Assembly (NCBI RefSeq): GCF_965137005.1
Contig: NZ_CBCRXM010000014.1
Span: forward strand, 28,388 to 92,387
DNA length: 64,000 nucleotides
Direction of reading: 5' to 3'
Origin: Sphingomonas_O antarctica
GTDB lineage: Bacteria > Pseudomonadota > Alphaproteobacteria > Sphingomonadales > Sphingomonadaceae
The translations under genes and the position numbers were made by a program. The number at the start of each line of letters is the position of its first letter. Position 1 is the stretch's first letter. This document shows, in pieces, positions 45,035-54,594 of this stretch. Below the pieces are notes generated by a model. It did not search any database, was not told where the DNA came from, and saw nothing but the letters and a program-made list of their open reading frames with translations.

Positions 45035-46818
45035 TTCCGTCCGAATAGGCGTTCGATATCGCCATGCGCCAACTTGACCCAGGTCGGGCGGCCGTGATTG
45101 CATTGACCCGAATTCGGGGTGACCTCCATCTCGCGGAGGAGTGCATCCATCTCCGCCAGCGACAGCACTCGCCCGGCGCGGACGCTGTGGTGGCAAGCGA
45201 AGGTGCCCGCGACATGGTCTAGCCATTCGGCGAGCGACAGCGCCTGTCCATGGCTGGCGAGTTCGTCGGCGAGGTCGAGAATGAGCGGCCCGACCGCCGC
45301 GCCGCCAAGTGCGGCTGGCAGGCTGCGCACAAGCATGGCGGCGGGGCCGAAGCGTTCGAGCTCGAGGCCAAAACTGGCAAGATCGGCAGCGGCCTCCTCC
45401 AGCCGGTCGCAGGCGGCTTCGTCGAGGTCGACGACTTCGGGCATGAGCAGCGGCTGGACCGGCACCGCGCCATCGACGCGCGCGGCGCGCATGCGTTCGA
45501 GAACCAGGCGTTCGTGCGCGGCATGCTGATCGACAAGGATCAGGCCGTCGGCGGATTCGGCGACGATGTAGGTCGCGGCGATCTGGGCGCGGGCGCGGCC
45601 GAGGGGGTGATTTGTTTGCGGTTCGGGTGCGGGTTGAGCGCGGAAGGCGGTCGCGGCGTCGGCAACTCTCCCCTCATTCGTCACCCGCGCGAAGGCGGGG
45701 GTCCATCTCCCGAAAATATCGCTGGCCGTTAGTTCACCAGATGGATTTCCGCCTTCGCGGGAATGACGAAATTCGGTTTGGGCGGGTTCACTCACCCATC
45801 CCCGCATTGCTGCTGCACTTGGCAAGGGTGCGCGCGTGATCCCTGCCCCATCCAAAGCCCGTTGCAGTCCGCCGACAATCAATGCGCGGACGTTGGCAGC
45901 GTCGCGGAAGCGGACTTCGGTCTTGGCCGGGTGGACGTTCACATCGACCTCGCCCGGCGGAACGTCGATGAACAACGCGACCACGGCATGGCGATCGCGC
46001 GCGAGGCGATCCGAATAGGCGCCGCGGATCGCGCCGGTCAGCGTGCGGTCCTTCACCGGCCGTCCGTTGACGAACAGATATTGGTGATCGGCCACCCCGC
46101 GATTATACGTCGGCAAGCCTGCCAAACCCGCGAGTGTCACCCCGCCGCGTTCATGTCCGAGTGGCACACTCGCCTCGCTCAATTGGCGGTCGATCAGTGC
46201 GGCGACGCGGCTGGCCCGGCTTTCGGCCTGCACCGCCAGGGCGCGACGGCCGTCATGCGTCACTTCGAAAGCCACATCGTGCCGCGCCATTGCCAGCCGC
46301 CGCAGTACGTCCATGCACGCGGCGAATTCGCTGCGCGCAGTGCGGAGGAATTTGCGGCGCGCGGGCACGGCGGCGAACAGTGCTTCGACTTTAACGCGCG
46401 TGCCCGGGGGCATTGCCACCGGACCGTCGGCCTCGACACGCCCGTTATCGACGGTGCGCGACCACCCTTCCCCGTCCACCGTCCGACTCTCGATCGTCAG
46501 CCGCGCGACGCTGGCGATCGAGGGCAGGGCTTCGCCGCGAAACCCCATCGTCGATACCGCCTCGATGCTGTCATCGGGCAATTTCGACGTGGCGTGGCGT
46601 TCGAGGGCCAAAGCGATATCGTCGCGCGTCATCCCGCAACCGTCGTCCGTCACTATGACGCCGTCGATGCCGCCGCCCGCCAGGTCCACCGAAATCCGCC
46701 TCGCCCCAGCGTCCAACGCGTTCTCGACCAGCTCCTTCAGCGCCGACGCCGGGCGCTCGACCACCTCGCCCGCGGCGATACGGTTGATCAGGTTCTGAGG
46801 GAGCCTTCGTATTGACAC
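45031..46818 (-). CDS. mutL: DNA mismatch repair protein MutL, with a palindromic repeat inserted in its linker
   Basis: 595 aa GHKL ATPase of mismatch repair. N-terminal motifs: ENALDAGA (motif I), DDGCGM (motif II), GFRGEAL (motif III). The C-terminal domain has the endonuclease metal motif DQHAAHERLVLE (pattern DQHAxxExxxxE), so it is predicted to nick DNA, as in species without MutH. The linker near residues 350-381 (SREGGNPSG and RWTPAFARVTNEG) is encoded by an inserted palindromic repeat in frame. The GTG start at 46818 gives MSIRRLPQNLINRIAAGEVV. It is divergent from mreB. Confidence 0.96.
   Translation of the reverse strand: MSIRRLPQNLINRIAAGEVVERPASALKELVENALDAGARRISVDLAGGGIDGVIVTDDGCGMTRDDIALALERHATSKLPDDSIEAVSTMGFRGEALPSIASVARLTIESRTVDGEGWSRTVDNGRVEADGPVAMPPGTRVKVEALFAAVPARRKFLRTARSEFAACMDVLRRLAMARHDVAFEVTHDGRRALAVQAESRASRVAALIDRQLSEASVPLGHERGGVTLAGLAGLPTYNRGVADHQYLFVNGRPVKDRTLTGAIRGAYSDRLARDRHAVVALFIDVPPGEVDVNVHPAKTEVRFRDAANVRALIVGGLQRALDGAGITRAPLPSAAAMRGWVSEPAQTEFRHSREGGNPSGELTASDIFGRWTPAFARVTNEGRVADAATAFRAQPAPEPQTNHPLGRARAQIAATYIVAESADGLILVDQHAAHERLVLERMRAARVDGAVPVQPLLMPEVVDLDEAACDRLEEAAADLASFGLELERFGPAAMLVRSLPAALGGAAVGPLILDLADELASHGQALSLAEWLDHVAGTFACHHSVRAGRVLSLAEMDALLREMEVTPNSGQCNHGRPTWVKLAHGDIERLFGRK
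45676..45771. repeat. Palindromic repeat inside the mutL coding sequence
   Basis: Arms 45676-45707 and 45740-45771 (TTCGTCACCCGCGCGAAGGC against GCCTTCGCGGGAATGACGAA) are imperfect reverse complements, about 26 of 32 positions. The element is 96 bases, a multiple of three, and keeps the mutL frame open, adding about 32 residues in the linker between ATPase and dimerisation domains. Confidence 0.8.
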
Positions 46819-46907
46819 TTTGGCGTCCCTAGACCAAGCCGCGCGTCACCGCGAGCGTTGCGCAAACCCCTGCCCGACCGCGAGAAAAAGGCACTCCAGG
46901 CTCCTCG

Positions 46908-47960
46908 ATGGCGAACCGTTTTTTCCGAATGTTCAAATTCATGTCGAACGACATGGCGATCGACCTCGGCACCGCCAATACGGTGGTTTACGTCCGCGGG
47001 CGCGGCATCGTGCTCAACGAGCCTTCGGTCGTGGCGATCGAAACCATCGACGGCATCCAGCGCGTCAAGGCGGTCGGCGATGATGCCAAATTGATGATGG
47101 GCAAGACGCCTGCCAGCATTCAGGCGATCCGGCCGTTGCGAGACGGAGTCATCGCCGACATCGACGTCGCGGAAGACATGATCAAGCACTTCATCCGCAA
47201 GGTGCATGGCGGCAAGAAGCCCAATCCGTTCCGTTCGCCCGAAATCGTTATCTGTGTGCCGTCGGGATCGACCAAGGTCGAACGTCGCGCGATCCGCGAT
47301 GCCGCCTCCAATGCTGGTGCCAGCCAGGTGTGGCTGATCGAAGAACCAATGGCCGCCGCGATCGGCGCGGGCATGCCGGTGACCGAACCGATCGGCTCCA
47401 TGGTCGTCGATATCGGCGGTGGCACGACCGAGGTTGCCGTATTGTCACTGCGCGGCGTGGCCTATTCGACCAGCGTGCGCGTCGGCGGCGACAAGATGGA
47501 CGAAGCGATCGTGTCGTACGTCCGCCGCAACCACAATCTGCTGATCGGCGAAGCCACGGCCGAGCGGATCAAGTTCGACATCGGCATCGCCAAGCCGCCC
47601 GAAGACGGTGTCGGCAAGACGATCCACATCAAGGGGCGCGACCTTGTCAACGGCGTGCCCAAGGAAATCACGATCAATCAGGGGCAGATCGCCGAGGCGC
47701 TGTCCGAACCCGTCGGCACGATCGTCGAGGGCGTGCGCATCGCGCTGGAAAACACCGCGCCCGAACTCGCGGCGGACATTGTCGATCAGGGCATCGTCCT
47801 GACCGGCGGCGGCGCGTTGCTCGAAGGGTTGGATGAGGTGCTGCGCGACGAGACCGGCCTGCCGGTCAGCGTCGCGGACGATCCGCTGACCTGCGTCGCT
47901 CTGGGCACGGGCCGCGCGCTGGAGGACCCGATCTTCCGCGGCGTCCTTCAGACCGGCTGA
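46908..47960 (+). CDS. mreB: Rod shape-determining protein MreB
   Basis: 350 aa bacterial actin. The start MANRFFRMFKFMSNDMAIDLGTAN includes an amphipathic N-terminal helix that binds the membrane; phosphate loops are DLGTANTVVYV and VDIGGGTTEVAVLSL; IVLTGGGALLEGLDEVL is the adenosine site. It guides lateral wall synthesis with MreC/MreD and PBP2/RodA, all encoded downstream. No strong ribosome site is visible before the ATG. Confidence 0.97.
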   Translation: MANRFFRMFKFMSNDMAIDLGTANTVVYVRGRGIVLNEPSVVAIETIDGIQRVKAVGDDAKLMMGKTPASIQAIRPLRDGVIADIDVAEDMIKHFIRKVHGGKKPNPFRSPEIVICVPSGSTKVERRAIRDAASNAGASQVWLIEEPMAAAIGAGMPVTEPIGSMVVDIGGGTTEVAVLSLRGVAYSTSVRVGGDKMDEAIVSYVRRNHNLLIGEATAERIKFDIGIAKPPEDGVGKTIHIKGRDLVNGVPKEITINQGQIAEALSEPVGTIVEGVRIALENTAPELAADIVDQGIVLTGGGALLEGLDEVLRDETGLPVSVADDPLTCVALGTGRALEDPIFRGVLQTG

Positions 47961-47973
47961 GGCCCACTGAGCA

Positions 47974-48849
47974 ATGGCGCCGCCGCCCCGCGCGCGCCCC
48001 GGCTTTTCGCGCCGCGCGCAATATACGCTGTTTGCAGGGTACGTCGCCGCCGTCGTCGGGGTGCTCGCGGGACTGGTTCTGGCAGTTACCGCGCGCTTCG
48101 ATCCGGAGGGGCATGCCGCGATCCAGAGCGTGTTCAGCGACGCCACGGCCCCGATTGCAATCGCCGGGCGCAACGTCGCCGGAGGGTTGGCCAACGCGTA
48201 TGAAGGCGCGGCGGCCTATGTCGATGCGGGATCAAAGAACCGGACACTGGAAGCCGAACTGCGCGGTACGCGCGCGCGCCTGATCGAAGCGCGCGCGATC
48301 GAGAGCGAAAATCACCGGCTACGGCGGCTGACGCGCCTGATCGAGGGGTCGCGCGATCCTATCCTCGCGGCGCGCCTCATCGCGTCCACCGGCGCCAACG
48401 TGCACCGTTATGCGACGCTGTCGGCCGGCCAGCGCGATGGCGTGACCAGCGGTCAGCCGGTGCGGACGTCCGAAGGCCTGGTTGGTCGTGTGGTCGTGGC
48501 CGGACGGATCACCGCGCGGGTCTTGCTGATCATCGACAGCGGCAATGTCGTCCCGGTGAAGCGCCTGAGCGATGGCTTGCCCGCGCTGGCCACCGGGCGT
48601 GGCGATGGCGCGCTCGACGTTCGCGCGCTGCAATCGGGTGGCAATCCGTTCCGGATCAACGACCTGCTGGTGACGTCGGGCGCGGGCGGGATTTATCCGC
48701 CGGGAATTCCGGTGGCGGTGGTTCGTCTGCTGACCAACGACAGCGGCGTGGCGCGTCCCTTGGCCGACCCGGCACGCCTCGACTTCGCCCTGGTCGAACA
48801 ACCGTTTCAGCCGCAAGGCGATTTGCCTCCGCCGCCCGAGGCACCGTGA
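47974..48849 (+). CDS. mreC: Rod shape-determining protein MreC
   Basis: 291 aa. One membrane helix (about residues 17-42, FAGYVAAVVGVLAGLVLAVT), a coiled coil (about 85-120, TLEAELRGTRARLIEARAIE), and the periplasmic beta-barrel pair typical of MreC (LIASTGANVHRYATLSAGQR, GLVGRVV, LLIIDSGNVVPV). The C-terminus is Pro-rich. It starts 13 bases after mreB and overlaps mreD. Confidence 0.94.
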   Translation: MAPPPRARPGFSRRAQYTLFAGYVAAVVGVLAGLVLAVTARFDPEGHAAIQSVFSDATAPIAIAGRNVAGGLANAYEGAAAYVDAGSKNRTLEAELRGTRARLIEARAIESENHRLRRLTRLIEGSRDPILAARLIASTGANVHRYATLSAGQRDGVTSGQPVRTSEGLVGRVVVAGRITARVLLIIDSGNVVPVKRLSDGLPALATGRGDGALDVRALQSGGNPFRINDLLVTSGAGGIYPPGIPVAVVRLLTNDSGVARPLADPARLDFALVEQPFQPQGDLPPPPEAP

Positions 48850-49361
48850 TGCGGCTGTCGATAGTTCGCTCGCAACAGCCGCTCCCGCCCATCGCCCGAC
48901 TGGCGCTGCCGGTCGTGTCGATCATGTTGGGGTCGTTGCTGGTATTAATACCCGTAATCGCGACGGTGCCGGTCGTGCCGTCCTTCGGGTTCCTGATGCT
49001 CCTCGGCTGGCGGTTGTTACGCGGCGATCTGATCGCGCCCTGGGCGGGCATTCCGTTGGGACTGTTCGACGATCTGTTCAGCGGCGCGCCCCTGGGCACG
49101 GGTATGGCGAGCTGGACCTTTGCGTTGCTGGTGATCGAGGCCATCGACCGCCGCGTCCTGTTTCGCGATGCGTGGCAGGATTGGGGCATCGCGGCGGGTC
49201 TCATCGCGATGCAGTTGCTCATGGCGTGGGCCTTGAGTGGTCTCACCGGCGCGATCCCCTACCCCTATCTGCTTGCACCGCAATGGCTCTGCTCGATCCT
49301 GTGCTACCCGCTCGCGGTGAGATTGGCGGCCTGGCTGGATCGAAGGCGCACGGGCCGATGA
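48846..49361 (+). CDS. mreD: Rod shape-determining protein MreD
   Basis: 171 aa integral membrane protein with five or six hydrophobic stretches (e.g. VSIMLGSLLVLIPVIATV, AAGLIAMQLLMAWALSGL). FGFLMLLGWRLLRGDLIAPW and PLGLFDDLFSGAPLG match the MreD family pattern. GTG 48846 overlaps the mreC stop; ATG 48849 is equally possible. The stop overlaps the mrdA start (ATGA). Confidence 0.9.
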   Translation: MMRLSIVRSQQPLPPIARLALPVVSIMLGSLLVLIPVIATVPVVPSFGFLMLLGWRLLRGDLIAPWAGIPLGLFDDLFSGAPLGTGMASWTFALLVIEAIDRRVLFRDAWQDWGIAAGLIAMQLLMAWALSGLTGAIPYPYLLAPQWLCSILCYPLAVRLAAWLDRRRTGR

Positions 49362-51337
49362 ACCTGCTGGGCAAACGCAGCGTTACCGACGCACAGGCCA
49401 ATTTGGTGTTCACGCGGCGGCGGATCGTGCTGGGCGGCGCGCAACTGGCGCTCGGCGCGGTGCTCGCGGGGCGGATGGCGTGGATGTCGATCTTCGACAA
49501 CGAACGCTATAAATTGCTGGCCGAAAGCAATCGGGTGAACCTGTCGCTGATCCCGCCGCGCCGGGGCTGGATCGTCGACCGCTTCGGCAAGCCGCTGGCG
49601 CTCAACCGTACGGTGTTCCGCGTCGACGTCATCCCCGATCGCCTGCACGATCAGGACAAGACGCTCGACTACCTTCAGGCGACGCTCGGCTTCAACGACG
49701 ACGACCGGGACCGCATCAACCGCGACATCGAAAAGGCAGCAGGATTCCAGCCCGTGCAGGTCGCCGACCGGATCCCGTGGGAAAAATACGCCGCCTTGTC
49801 GATCCGCGCGCCCGATCTGCCCGGCGTCCAGCCCAGTCAGGGCTTTGCCCGATCCTATCCCAGCGGCGCGGCGGTGGGTCACCTGATCGGCTATGTCGGG
49901 GCCGCGTCGGCGGAGGATTATGCCGCGTCCAAGGATCCGCTGCTGATCACACCGGGCTACAAAATCGGCAAGGAAGCCCTTGAAAAGACGATGGAGCCGA
50001 TCCTCAAAGGCAAGCCCGGGGCGCGCCGCAGCGAGGTGACAGCACGCGGCAAATTGGTACGCGATCTGGCGACCCGTCCCGACGTTCCCGGCAACACATT
50101 GCAGCTGACCATCGATGGCGGATTGCAGGATTATGCCGCGCGCCGGATGGGTGACAATTCCGGCGCGGTGACGGTGATCGACCTGGCGACGGGTGGGCTC
50201 GCCGCGATGGTTTCGATGCCCGCCTACGATCCCAACAGCTTTTCCGACGGCATCGGGCGCAAGGAATATGCCGCGTTGGTCGGTGACGATCACCTGCCAT
50301 TGGTCAACAAGACGCTCCACGCGCTGTATCCGCCGGGTTCGACCACCAAGCCGAGTTCGGCACTCGCGCTGCTCGAAGCCGGCGTCGATCTGAACCAGAC
50401 CGTGTTCTGCGGTGGCGGCATGCGCGTCGGCAATGCTATTTTCCATTGCGACAAGCATCACGGATCGGTGAATCTGGCGCAGGCGGTGATCCACAGCTGC
50501 GACATTTATTTCTACACGATGGCGCTGCGTTTCGGGGCAACCACCCTCGCCGACATGTTCCGCAAGCTCGGGCTTGGCGCGGTTCACGATCTGCCGCTCC
50601 AGTCCCAGCGTTACGGGACGGTGCCCGACCCGTCGTGGATCGAGCGCAAGCACAAACGGCCCTGGGCGGCCTATGACACGGTCAACATGTCGATCGGCCA
50701 AGGCTATATGCTCGCCAATCCGCTGCAATTGGCGGTTATGGCGGCGCGGCTGGCGACGGGGCACGGCGTCGAGCCGCATCTGGTCGGGCCGGCGCGCGCC
50801 GGCCATGATTTGGGACTCGACCCGCGGCACATCGAGTTCGTGCGCCAGGCGATGGGCAATGTCGTCAATGGCGGCGGCACCGCCGCGGCCGCGCGGCTGC
50901 CGATCCCGAACGTGCAGATGGCGGGCAAGACGGGCACGGCGCAGGTCCGCCGGATCACGATGGCCGAGCGCGCGGGCGGCGTCCTGTCGAACAGCGCGCT
51001 GCCGTGGAAGCAGCGCGACCATGCGCATTTCATCGGTTTCGCGCCGGTCGAAAATCCACGCTACGCCTTTTCGGTGGTAGTCGAACATGGCGGCTTCGGA
51101 GCCGCCGCCGCAGCGCCCATCGCGCGCGACACAATGACGTATCTGTTCGCGCCCGAACAGGCGATGAAGACGCTGACGACGCTCGAGCAAGGCTGGGGTG
51201 GCGATCTGACGACACGGATGGCGGCGAAGGCAGCCAGCTATGCGCCGACACCCGAGCCGGCGGCGGTACCTGCGGATCCAGCGGCAAGCGACGATCGGCC
51301 AGCGCCGGACCCCCTGCCGCCCGAGAAACCCGCATGA
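49358..51337 (+). CDS. mrdA: Penicillin-binding protein 2 (peptidoglycan D,D-transpeptidase)
   Basis: 659 aa class B PBP of the elongation machinery. One N-terminal membrane helix (LGGAQLALGAVLAGRMAW), the PBP dimer domain (NLSLIPPRRGWIVDRFGKPL), then the transpeptidase: active-site Ser in YPPGSTTKPSS (SxxK as STTK), the second motif as SCD in HSCDIYFYT, and KTGT in AGKTGTAQVRR. The C-terminus has a disordered Pro-rich tail. Both ends overlap neighbours by four bases. Confidence 0.96.
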   Translation: MNLLGKRSVTDAQANLVFTRRRIVLGGAQLALGAVLAGRMAWMSIFDNERYKLLAESNRVNLSLIPPRRGWIVDRFGKPLALNRTVFRVDVIPDRLHDQDKTLDYLQATLGFNDDDRDRINRDIEKAAGFQPVQVADRIPWEKYAALSIRAPDLPGVQPSQGFARSYPSGAAVGHLIGYVGAASAEDYAASKDPLLITPGYKIGKEALEKTMEPILKGKPGARRSEVTARGKLVRDLATRPDVPGNTLQLTIDGGLQDYAARRMGDNSGAVTVIDLATGGLAAMVSMPAYDPNSFSDGIGRKEYAALVGDDHLPLVNKTLHALYPPGSTTKPSSALALLEAGVDLNQTVFCGGGMRVGNAIFHCDKHHGSVNLAQAVIHSCDIYFYTMALRFGATTLADMFRKLGLGAVHDLPLQSQRYGTVPDPSWIERKHKRPWAAYDTVNMSIGQGYMLANPLQLAVMAARLATGHGVEPHLVGPARAGHDLGLDPRHIEFVRQAMGNVVNGGGTAAAARLPIPNVQMAGKTGTAQVRRITMAERAGGVLSNSALPWKQRDHAHFIGFAPVENPRYAFSVVVEHGGFGAAAAAPIARDTMTYLFAPEQAMKTLTTLEQGWGGDLTTRMAAKAASYAPTPEPAAVPADPAASDDRPAPDPLPPEKPA

Positions 51338-52431
51338 GCGTGATCCCTCGCCCGCTCGCCGAACTGCCGTGGTTCATGCTCGCCTTGGTATTCGGGCTGA
51401 CCGGGTTCGGCTTGGTCGTGCTGTATTCGGCGGCAGGCGGCCATTTCAGCCCGTGGGCCGGATCACAGGGCGTCAAGTTCATCGTCTTCGTCGGCATGGC
51501 ACTGGCCCTGTCTCGCGTGCCCGAGGAGCAGTATCGCCGCGCCGCCTATCCCGTTTATGCACTGGTCTTGCTCGCATTGTTCGGGGTCGAACTGCTCGGC
51601 GGGATCAGTGGGGGATCGCGGCGCTGGCTCGATCTGGTGGTCATCCGGCTGCAGCCGTCCGAACTCATGAAGCTCGCGATCGTGCTGGCACTCGCGCAAT
51701 TTTACGACCGTTTGCCCTCGGGAGAATTGCGCGGCTGGAACGCATTATGGCCACCGGCGATCCTGATCGGCCTGCCGTTCATGCTGGTGATGGCGCAGCC
51801 CGATCTCGGCACGGCGACGATGATCGCGGCGGGCGGCGTGACCCTGGTGTTCCTGGCCGGTGTCCCGTTGAGGTTGTTTGCAGCCGCGGCGGCAATCTTG
51901 GCGGCGGCCCTGCCCGCGGCGTTCGCGCTGATGCACGACTACCAACGCAAGCGCGTGCTGATCTTCCTCGATCCCGAAAGCGATCCGTTGGGCGCGGGAT
52001 ATCATATCACCCAGTCGAAGATCGCGATCGGATCAGGCGGCATTTTCGGCAAGGGTTTCATGCAGGGGACGCAGAGCCACCTCGACTATCTGCCGGAGGG
52101 GCACACCGATTTCGTGTTCGCGACGATGGCAGAGGAATGGGGACTGGCCGGCGGGATCGTGATTATCGGCGGGTTCCTGTTGCTGATCCGTTGGGCGATG
52201 CGGGTCAGTGCGCGGGCGCCGACACGGTTCGGGCGGCTGGCGGCGGCGGGGCTGGCGACGACGATCTTTTTCTACGTCGCGATCAACCTGATGATGGTCA
52301 TGGGCCTCGCTCCGGTCGTCGGCATTCCGTTGCCGCTGATCAGTTTTGGCGGCACCGCGATGATGACGGTGCTGATGTCGCTCGGCATCCTGATGTCGAT
52401 CGACCGCGCGGGGCGACGTTTACGAGATTAG
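51334..52431 (+). CDS. rodA: Rod shape-determining protein RodA (SEDS glycosyltransferase)
   Basis: 365 aa polytopic membrane protein with about ten helices; the SEDS polymerase that pairs with PBP2. Family segments: GGSRRWLDLVVIRLQPSEL with the SEDS signature, MAQPDLGTA, and TDFVFATMAEEWGLAGG with the conserved acidic residue; GIPLPLISFGGTAMM near the end. The start overlaps the mrdA stop (ATGA). It ends the mre/mrd operon. Confidence 0.96.
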   Translation: MSVIPRPLAELPWFMLALVFGLTGFGLVVLYSAAGGHFSPWAGSQGVKFIVFVGMALALSRVPEEQYRRAAYPVYALVLLALFGVELLGGISGGSRRWLDLVVIRLQPSELMKLAIVLALAQFYDRLPSGELRGWNALWPPAILIGLPFMLVMAQPDLGTATMIAAGGVTLVFLAGVPLRLFAAAAAILAAALPAAFALMHDYQRKRVLIFLDPESDPLGAGYHITQSKIAIGSGGIFGKGFMQGTQSHLDYLPEGHTDFVFATMAEEWGLAGGIVIIGGFLLLIRWAMRVSARAPTRFGRLAAAGLATTIFFYVAINLMMVMGLAPVVGIPLPLISFGGTAMMTVLMSLGILMSIDRAGRRLRD

Positions 52432-52479
52432 CGGGTTGCAGGCTCACGCGACCGTTGCTAGTGGCGCCCCTCCCAAAGC

Positions 52480-52555
<76 letters not shown>

Positions 52556-52562
52556 TTTCCCA

Positions 52563-53183
52563 TTAGGCATAGGCATAAGGTCCGCCAGCGGCGAGAGCGC
52601 GCTGGTATGCGGGGAGTGAGTGTACTTTGGCGAGCCAGGCGATTGTCGCGGGGCGGGTGTCGTCGAGGCCGGCGCGGCTGCGGGCGGCTTCGAGGGGGAA
52701 GCTCATCATGATGTCGGCGGCGGTCATAGCGTCGCCCGCGAACCACGGGCGTTTGGCGAGTTCGGATTCGATATAGTCGAGATGCACGTCGATCATCGGC
52801 TGAATCCGCTTCATCGCCATCTTGCCAAAGATCGGCACGCGGGCGAGGACCAGTTTGACCAGCAAGGGCGGCATCAGCGACCCTTCGGCATAATGCAGCC
52901 AGAAACGATAGCGCAGCGCGCCGTCGCGATCGGCGGGGGCACCGAGCCTGCCGCCCTTTTCGACGAGATATTCGACGATCGCGCCGGTTTCGGCGACAAT
53001 CGTGCCGTCATCGTCGATCACCGGCGATTTGCCGAGCGGGTGAACCGCCTTGAGTTCGGGCGGCGCCAGCATGGTCGCCTTGTTCCGTTCGTAGCGCTCG
53101 ACCTCATAAGGCAGGCCGAGTTCTTCGAGCATCCACAGGATGCGTTGCGAGCGCGAGTTTTCGAGGTTATGGACAATGATCAT
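52563..53183 (-). CDS. Glutathione S-transferase family protein
   Basis: 206 aa. N-terminal thioredoxin-like GST domain (IIVHNLENSRSQRILWMLEELGLPYEV) with the SRSQR active-site region; PVIDDDGTIVAETGAIVEYL is the cis-Pro and glutathione-binding block. C-terminal helical domain has PWFAGDAMTAADIMMSFPLE. Specific substrate unknown. The start is at 53183 (MIIVHNLENS). Confidence 0.88.
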   Translation of the reverse strand: MIIVHNLENSRSQRILWMLEELGLPYEVERYERNKATMLAPPELKAVHPLGKSPVIDDDGTIVAETGAIVEYLVEKGGRLGAPADRDGALRYRFWLHYAEGSLMPPLLVKLVLARVPIFGKMAMKRIQPMIDVHLDYIESELAKRPWFAGDAMTAADIMMSFPLEAARSRAGLDDTRPATIAWLAKVHSLPAYQRALAAGGPYAYA

Positions 53184-53215
53184 GCCCGCGAGCCTAACGC
53201 GCGTGGGCGGCGCGT

Positions 53216-53557
53216 CTAGTCCGGTTGCATGACGGCGATCTCGCTGCCGCCCGGATCGCGAACGTGGAAGCGGCGACCGCCGGGAAAGGCGAAGATGGGC
53301 AATGTCATGACGCCGCCGGCCGCCTCGATGCGCGCCTGTGCGGCTTCGAGATCGGACACCTGAATCACCGCGAGCGGCGCAGCGGTCTGCTGGTCTGGAT
53401 CGCCGTTGAGGCCGAGATCGACATCGCCGGTGGTCGTCGCGGCGTAATCGTCGCCGAACGGCATGACGGTCCAACCGAACGCGGCTTCGTAAAAAGCGCG
53501 CGCGGCGGGCACATCGGCGCAGGGCAGTTCGACGTAGTTCAGGCGGCCATCCGGCAT
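53216..53557 (-). CDS. VOC family (glyoxalase-like) protein
   Basis: 113 aa single vicinal-oxygen-chelate domain: NYVELPCADVPAARAFYEAA at the start and the closing VRDPGGSEIAVMQ. The metal ligands expected (His/Gln, Glu) are only partly obvious, so catalysis is uncertain. It lies 10 bases downstream of the methyltransferase on the same strand and 32 bases upstream of the GST gene, a possible small detoxification unit. Confidence 0.82.
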   Translation of the reverse strand: MPDGRLNYVELPCADVPAARAFYEAAFGWTVMPFGDDYAATTTGDVDLGLNGDPDQQTAAPLAVIQVSDLEAAQARIEAAGGVMTLPIFAFPGGRRFHVRDPGGSEIAVMQPD

Positions 53558-53567
53558 GACAAATCTC

Positions 53568-54416
53568 CTAAGCTGCAGCGCGCCAGATCCATGCGGCGGC
53601 GGGAAAAAGGATGCGATCACCGTCGCGATGCTGTTCGAGGATCGGTACGATCTTTTCCAGCGCGCCCGGGCGGTCGACGGGCTGGAGCATTTTGAGCGCA
53701 CTCGCCACCGGCCCGATGCGCTGAAAGAAGCCCAAGGCGTCCGCGACAGGGTCGGCACTCTCGCCGGCGATATAATTGTAATCGACCGGTTCGGCGGTGA
53801 CGTTTTGCCAACCAGCATCCTGCAACAGCGCCTTGACGAAAGCGGCATCGGCAAAGGCAAACGGACTTGGCGCATAACCGGTCGGCGGCGCGGGAGGCTG
53901 ACCGAGAATGGTTGCGGCGAGTTGTCCGGCCCAGGGATTGAGCGACGGGCTACGGAAGCACGAAAAGACGAGCGGCGCGCCGGGGTTCGCGGCGTCGTGG
54001 AGCCGGGCGAAGACTTTGGCTGGATCGTCGAAGAACATCACGCCGTGGCGCGAGAACAAGAGATCGGGCGGCGCAATATCGGGCAAGCCGGCATTGAGAT
54101 CGGCGACGGCGAAGCGGATGTGGGCGAAGCCTTGCGCCCGGTCGTTCGCGACCTGGATCAATTCGGGCGCGATATCGAGACCGGTGATCGCCAGGTTCGG
54201 GTTGGCGGCGGCAAGTGCGAAGCTGGTCGAACCCGCGCCGCAGCCGATGTCGAGCGCCGTGCCGGTCGCCGGTGCCGCGTCGCGGATGGCGCGGTCGAGG
54301 TAGGCGGAGAGTTCGGCGAAGCTGCGATCGGTGCGGATGTATTCGGACGCCCAGACCGAACCGACCGGTCCTTCCCACTCCGCGGCACCGGTCATTCGCA
54401 GCGTCCCCACATGCAT
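53568..54416 (-). CDS. Class I SAM-dependent methyltransferase
   Basis: 282 aa. SAM-binding motif I is ALDIGCGAGSTSFALA (about residues 54-69), with GLDIAPELIQ (motif II acidic residue after the second strand) and DLLFSRHGVMFF (motif IV region). Substrate unknown. The ATG at 54416 follows 178 bases of repeat-containing intergenic sequence downstream of recA. Confidence 0.85.
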   Translation of the reverse strand: MHVGTLRMTGAAEWEGPVGSVWASEYIRTDRSFAELSAYLDRAIRDAAPATGTALDIGCGAGSTSFALAAANPNLAITGLDIAPELIQVANDRAQGFAHIRFAVADLNAGLPDIAPPDLLFSRHGVMFFDDPAKVFARLHDAANPGAPLVFSCFRSPSLNPWAGQLAATILGQPPAPPTGYAPSPFAFADAAFVKALLQDAGWQNVTAEPVDYNYIAGESADPVADALGFFQRIGPVASALKMLQPVDRPGALEKIVPILEQHRDGDRILFPAAAWIWRAAA

Positions 54417-54547
54417 TGGAAGTTTAGTCGAAGTTTAGGCCTGAAACACTCTGACCCGGCGCACCACGTCGTATTTGAGGCCCGCCCCTCCCGCATGAGC
54501 GAGAGGGGTTAGGAAGGCCCACCCCCGCCGCCGCCAGAAGTGGCGAC

Positions 54548-54588
54548 GGTGAACGCATGCGTTCACCCCCTCCCATGAATGGGAGGGG
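54548..54588 (-). terminator. Paired hairpins downstream of recA
   Basis: On the minus strand just after the recA stop comes a 9-bp stem CCCCTCCCA/TGGGAGGGG (54567-54588), then a perfect 20-base palindrome centred on GCATGC (54548-54567). A third stem CCCCTC/GAGGGG lies near 54485-54508. They fill the recA-methyltransferase gap 54417-54594 and probably end the recA transcript; no U-run is present. Confidence 0.5.
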
Positions 54589-54594
54589 ATTAGG

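Noticed and set aside
49304..51190. Long minus-strand open frame (628 codons) opposite mrdA
   Set aside because: Antisense shadow of the penicillin-binding protein gene, with no domain and no start signals.
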